Source: Porites lobata
Lineage: Eukaryota > Cnidaria > Anthozoa > Scleractinia > Poritidae
Assembly (NCBI GenBank): GCA_942486035.1
Contig: CALNXK010000002.1
Location: 6,694,001-6,758,000 of the forward strand
Length of the DNA stretch: 64,000 bases
Reading direction: 5' to 3'
Under the pieces are notes generated by a model. The model did no database searches and was not told where the DNA came from. It was given only the letters and a program-made list of their open reading frames with translations. Made by a program: the position numbers and the translations under genes. Numbering within the stretch: the first letter of the stretch is position 1; every line of letters starts with the position of its first letter. Below are positions 63,001 to 64,000 of this stretch, in pieces.

Positions 63001-63685
63001 GGGATTCGGCCGAAACACAGTGCCGGATTGGGAAAGACGCCAGAGTTGTTAACGGGAAACGGTATTTGCCCGTTACTCGGGGAGCGGGATGCGCCACTTC
63101 AAACGTTATGCGCTTATTCCAACTCGTTCAATTCGTCAAATGCTGGCAGATTTTTCTGGAGTTGAATTCTAAAAAGACTGTATCAAAGTTTAGAAAAAGA
63201 AAAAGAAAGTCGTTGTATTGTGTTCACGTCGTCGACAAAACGTAAAATTAGGCAGTTTCACGTTGCAGTCGTGCAGCGACGGCAAAGAAATGTTCAAAAG
63301 AGCGTGATGCAGGTGCAAAGTTGTTGTTTTGCCAATCTAAACCTATGAGTACTTGTTTGCCGTTCTCGTTGCCGTCGCCGTCGTCGTTGCTTAAGCTTCC
63401 TAATTGTCGTGAAAAAGGAGCGGGAGGGCGAGATCAGGGACCCCTCTTACAGACTCCACCCTGTAGAGAGGCTTGACTATGACTACATCAACAATGTATG
63501 CAGTGAATTTTATTCTAACGGTGTTTTCTTAATAAATTTGTTATTGTCACCGACCTATCCTCCTGTTTTATTCTACAGTACCGACAAGAAGTCGACACCA
63601 TGGACATGTTTGAAAACAACGTGGCGGCGCATTTGACAAGAATACTTAATTCCAGTAAACACTCGGAAGTCATTTCGTCTGCCAG
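45021..63685 (+). CDS. DGKH: Type II diacylglycerol kinase (delta/eta class), 5' part, sixteen exons
   Basis: Converts diacylglycerol to phosphatidic acid at membranes. Exons: 45021-45176, 46476-46523, 50864-50929, 51011-51091, 54244-54345, 55846-55975, 57040-57152, 58084-58209, 59403-59513, 60219-60281, 60854-60936, 61231-61339, 62013-62152, 62773-62845, 63418-63495 (least sure), 63579-63685; about 528 codons with consistent phases. Order: acidic Ser-rich leader; PH domain in exons 2-5 (IKEGFLLKQTGSFQ, RWKRRYFKLREG, EEWITALK); C1A in exons 6-7 (HNWYSCSHAKPTFCNVC); C1B in exons 8-9 (HQWLEGNLPVSARCSVC); catalytic start in exons 10-13 with VFVNSKSGDNQ, the ATP-site GGDGSVGW and LPLGTGNDLSRVLGWG. 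Exon 16 (NNVAAHLTRIL) matches the region following. The rest, including any SAM domain, lies outside. Vertebrate delta and eta cannot be told apart here; probably the pre-duplication ortholog. An alternative in-frame Met is at 45030. Confidence 0.93.
46885..48855. mobile_element. About 2-kb element with roughly 230-bp inverted ends
   Basis: The left end (about 46885-47112) and right end (about 48615-48855) are inverted copies sharing GGTGAGGGTAAAAG, GGAATGAGTTTGCGGAATGG, CATGTGGCATGGCTTGC, TGACATAATTATGCGGAAT and TTTTTTGGCGCCAA. TGCGGAATG motifs recur inside each end. The 1.5-kb core has only short frames with no recognised transposase, so it is a non-autonomous or decayed DNA element in intron 2 of the kinase gene. 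Confidence 0.7.
49357..49765 (-). mobile_element. LINE 3' fragment, reverse orientation
   Basis: Read on the minus strand, a frame at about 49762-49612 encodes HLPKNKFKKTLRKLLFDILN and ends ILAS, the C-terminal style of CR1/L2-like ORF2 proteins. It is followed by a 3' UTR ending in AATAAAGTTTTGTTGTTGTC. Everything upstream of the last about 50 codons is missing. It lies in intron 2 of the kinase gene. Confidence 0.6.
49848..50022. mobile_element. Short Tc1/pogo-like MITE fragment
   Basis: Begins CAGTCTAACCTCTCCTTATG and carries several copies of ACACCTCTATAATACGGA-type motifs, ending GGTGTCCGTATTAAAGAGAC. Related starts appear at 60519 and 62640. No coding sequence. Confidence 0.5.
51162..51474. 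mobile_element. MITE with TTTTCAATAAGA termini, copy 1
   Basis: Shares ATAAGAGCCGGCAGCCGGTG, TGTGCTGTCACTGAA, AATTTTTGCTCCAGAATGCTGG and a TATTGAAAACCCTGG end with the copy at 54490-54879, in the same orientation. The left terminus is eroded. It lies in intron 4 of the kinase gene. Confidence 0.7.
51715..51980 (-). mobile_element. Possible LINE 3' UTR fragment, reverse orientation
   Basis: Minus strand ends GAATAAACTTGTTGTTGTG, like the tail of the fragment at 49357. No coding part remains. Assignment rests on the tail alone. Confidence 0.35.
54490..54879. mobile_element. MITE with CAGGGTTTTCAATAAGA termini, copy 2
   Basis: Starts CAGGGTTTTCAATAAGAGCC and ends with the inverse TTGAAAACCTTG. 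Its body matches copy 1 at 51162-51474. It lies in intron 5 of the kinase gene. Confidence 0.7.
55386..55760. mobile_element. MITE, AGGAAATTAAYGC family, copy 2
   Basis: Ends ACTATAGGAAATTAATGC and, at the right, GCGTTAATTTCCCTTATTAT. Internal TCCAGACATTCTTGACGCC is the reverse complement of a block in copy 1 at 10031, so the two copies lie in opposite orientations. GCGTTAATTT and related motifs are repeated inside. It ends about 85 bases before exon 6 of the kinase gene. Confidence 0.75.
56245..56365. mobile_element. Truncated copy of the 11112-11321 MITE
   Basis: GATCACAC, GGGACAGCAAATGAAAATT and AAATTTTGAT occur in the same order and orientation as in the 11112 element. Both termini are lost. 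Confidence 0.45.
56469..56866. mobile_element. MITE, CAGGGGCACCCAACG family, copy A
   Basis: 398 bp with inverted termini CAGGGGCACCCAACGA. Flanked by AAAAGT on both sides, a likely 6-bp target duplication. The interior has many AATTTTCGGA / TTTCGAA motifs. It lies in intron 6 of the kinase gene; copy B lies inverted at 58952. Confidence 0.85.
57334..57606. repeat. Satellite with a 100-bp period, about 2.7 units
   Basis: GTGAAAGTACTGCTGAAGAG recurs at exactly 100 bases (57434, 57534), together with TTTCATTTGAATGGTA and ACACCATAGGATTTC. It lies in intron 7 of the kinase gene. The same satellite occurs inverted at 61470-61992. Confidence 0.9.
58714..58923. mobile_element. Short MITE with TTTAAGCCCCAACA termini
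   Basis: Inverted ends ACTTTAAGCCCCAACA and TGTTGGGGCTTTTAAAG. Non-coding, about 210 bp, in intron 8 of the kinase gene. Related to the fragment at 15420 and more distantly to 11112. Confidence 0.65.
58952..59354. mobile_element. MITE, CAGGGGCACCCAACG family, copy B
   Basis: About 403 bp with the same termini as copy A and a full-length body match in reverse orientation. Flanked by AACTAG on the left and AACTAA on the right, again a 6-bp near-duplication. It ends 48 bases before exon 9 of the kinase gene. Confidence 0.85.
61470..61992. repeat. Satellite with a 100-bp period, about five units
   Basis: ATGGTACTAT recurs at 61581, 61681, 61781 and 61881, exactly 100 bases apart, with TTCTAACTTTTGAGTC and CCTATGGTGT blocks. 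The last unit has a 4-base insertion. It is the reverse complement of the array at 57334 and ends 20 bases before exon 13. Confidence 0.9.
62172..62567. mobile_element. MITE with pogo-type termini, second family member
   Basis: TA-flanked ends CCGTAAATCATCTATCAAGC and CCGTCAATCCTCTATTAAGC, with C-rich subterminal tracts. The same plan as the element at 5972 and the pogo-type element at 16082. It begins 20 bases after exon 13. Confidence 0.75.
63246..63405. mobile_element. MITE abutting a kinase exon
   Basis: Inverted ends AAATTAGGCAGTTTCACGTTGC at left (partial match) and, in reverse complement at right, AATTAGGAAGCTTAAGCAAC. CGTCGCCGTCG-rich right end. The element ends about 12 bases before the proposed exon 15 and seems to supply its pyrimidine-rich acceptor region. 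Confidence 0.65.
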
Positions 63686-63809
63686 GTGTGAATTACTTTG
63701 TAATATTCGATTATACAATAAAGAGACCAATGCAGTCAGTAAGTGCAAGTCATAAAGGGTACAGTTAACCTTTCGTTTGTTCCAATTCCTCCTATTCCTC
63801 CTCATCAGG

Positions 63810-63892
63810 CATCATCATCATCATCGTCGTCGTCGTCGTCATCTTCGTCATCTTCCTCCTCCTCCTCCTCATCATCATCATTATCATCATCG
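63810..63892. repeat. CAT/CGT/CCT trinucleotide microsatellite
   Basis: Runs of ATC, GTC, CTT, CCT and ATC triplets in succession, in an intron of the kinase gene. Confidence 0.9.
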
Positions 63893-64000
63893 TTACTGTA
63901 TTTTTTTCGATAAAGTGGGTTATAGACCAGGCAGCTTGAAAGCTGATGTGAAATTTCCACAGGACTTACACACACATAGACTCACCTCAGTTTTAAGGTT

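Overview
The window is eukaryotic nuclear DNA. Its genes have many exons with GT..AG splice sites, long introns, and introns and spacers packed with transposon debris. It most likely comes from an anthozoan cnidarian such as a stony coral. That is an inference from gene structure, AT-rich spacers, the style of the repeats and a HIRAN-like passenger gene in a pogo-type element; no marker fixes the species.

Layout: (1) 11-3708, minus strand: the first three coding exons of a CFAP44-like (WDR52) ciliary WD-repeat protein, with an unusually long acidic N-terminus and an apparent one-base frameshift. (2) 3709-8449: spacer with three consecutive inverted-repeat elements. (3) 8450-21250, plus strand: a complete six-exon Na+/K+-ATPase beta subunit gene. 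Intron 2 holds a truncated LINE with a mutated catalytic motif, and intron 4 holds a decayed pogo-type DNA transposon. (4) 21251-45020: about 24 kb with no gene I can support. It holds several MITE-like foldback elements, a 1.4-kb GAT-type simple repeat, a very large inverted repeat, a tRNA-like sequence and a roughly 9.6-kb array of three tandem units of 2.9-3.4 kb. (5) 45021-63685 and beyond, plus strand: a type II diacylglycerol kinase (delta/eta class) with PH, two C1 domains and the N-terminal part of the catalytic domain. Sixteen coding exons are visible and the 3' part lies outside the window. Its introns hold inverted MITE pairs, 100-bp satellite arrays and a 2-kb element with long inverted ends.

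The three genes (axoneme, ion pump, lipid signalling) show no sign of working together. Exon boundaries were set by reading frame, splice consensus and remembered family similarity; no alignment was run. The best targets for follow-up are the tandem 3-kb array, the inverted MITE pair around two kinase exons, the pogo element with its passenger gene, and the shared termini of that element and two MITEs.
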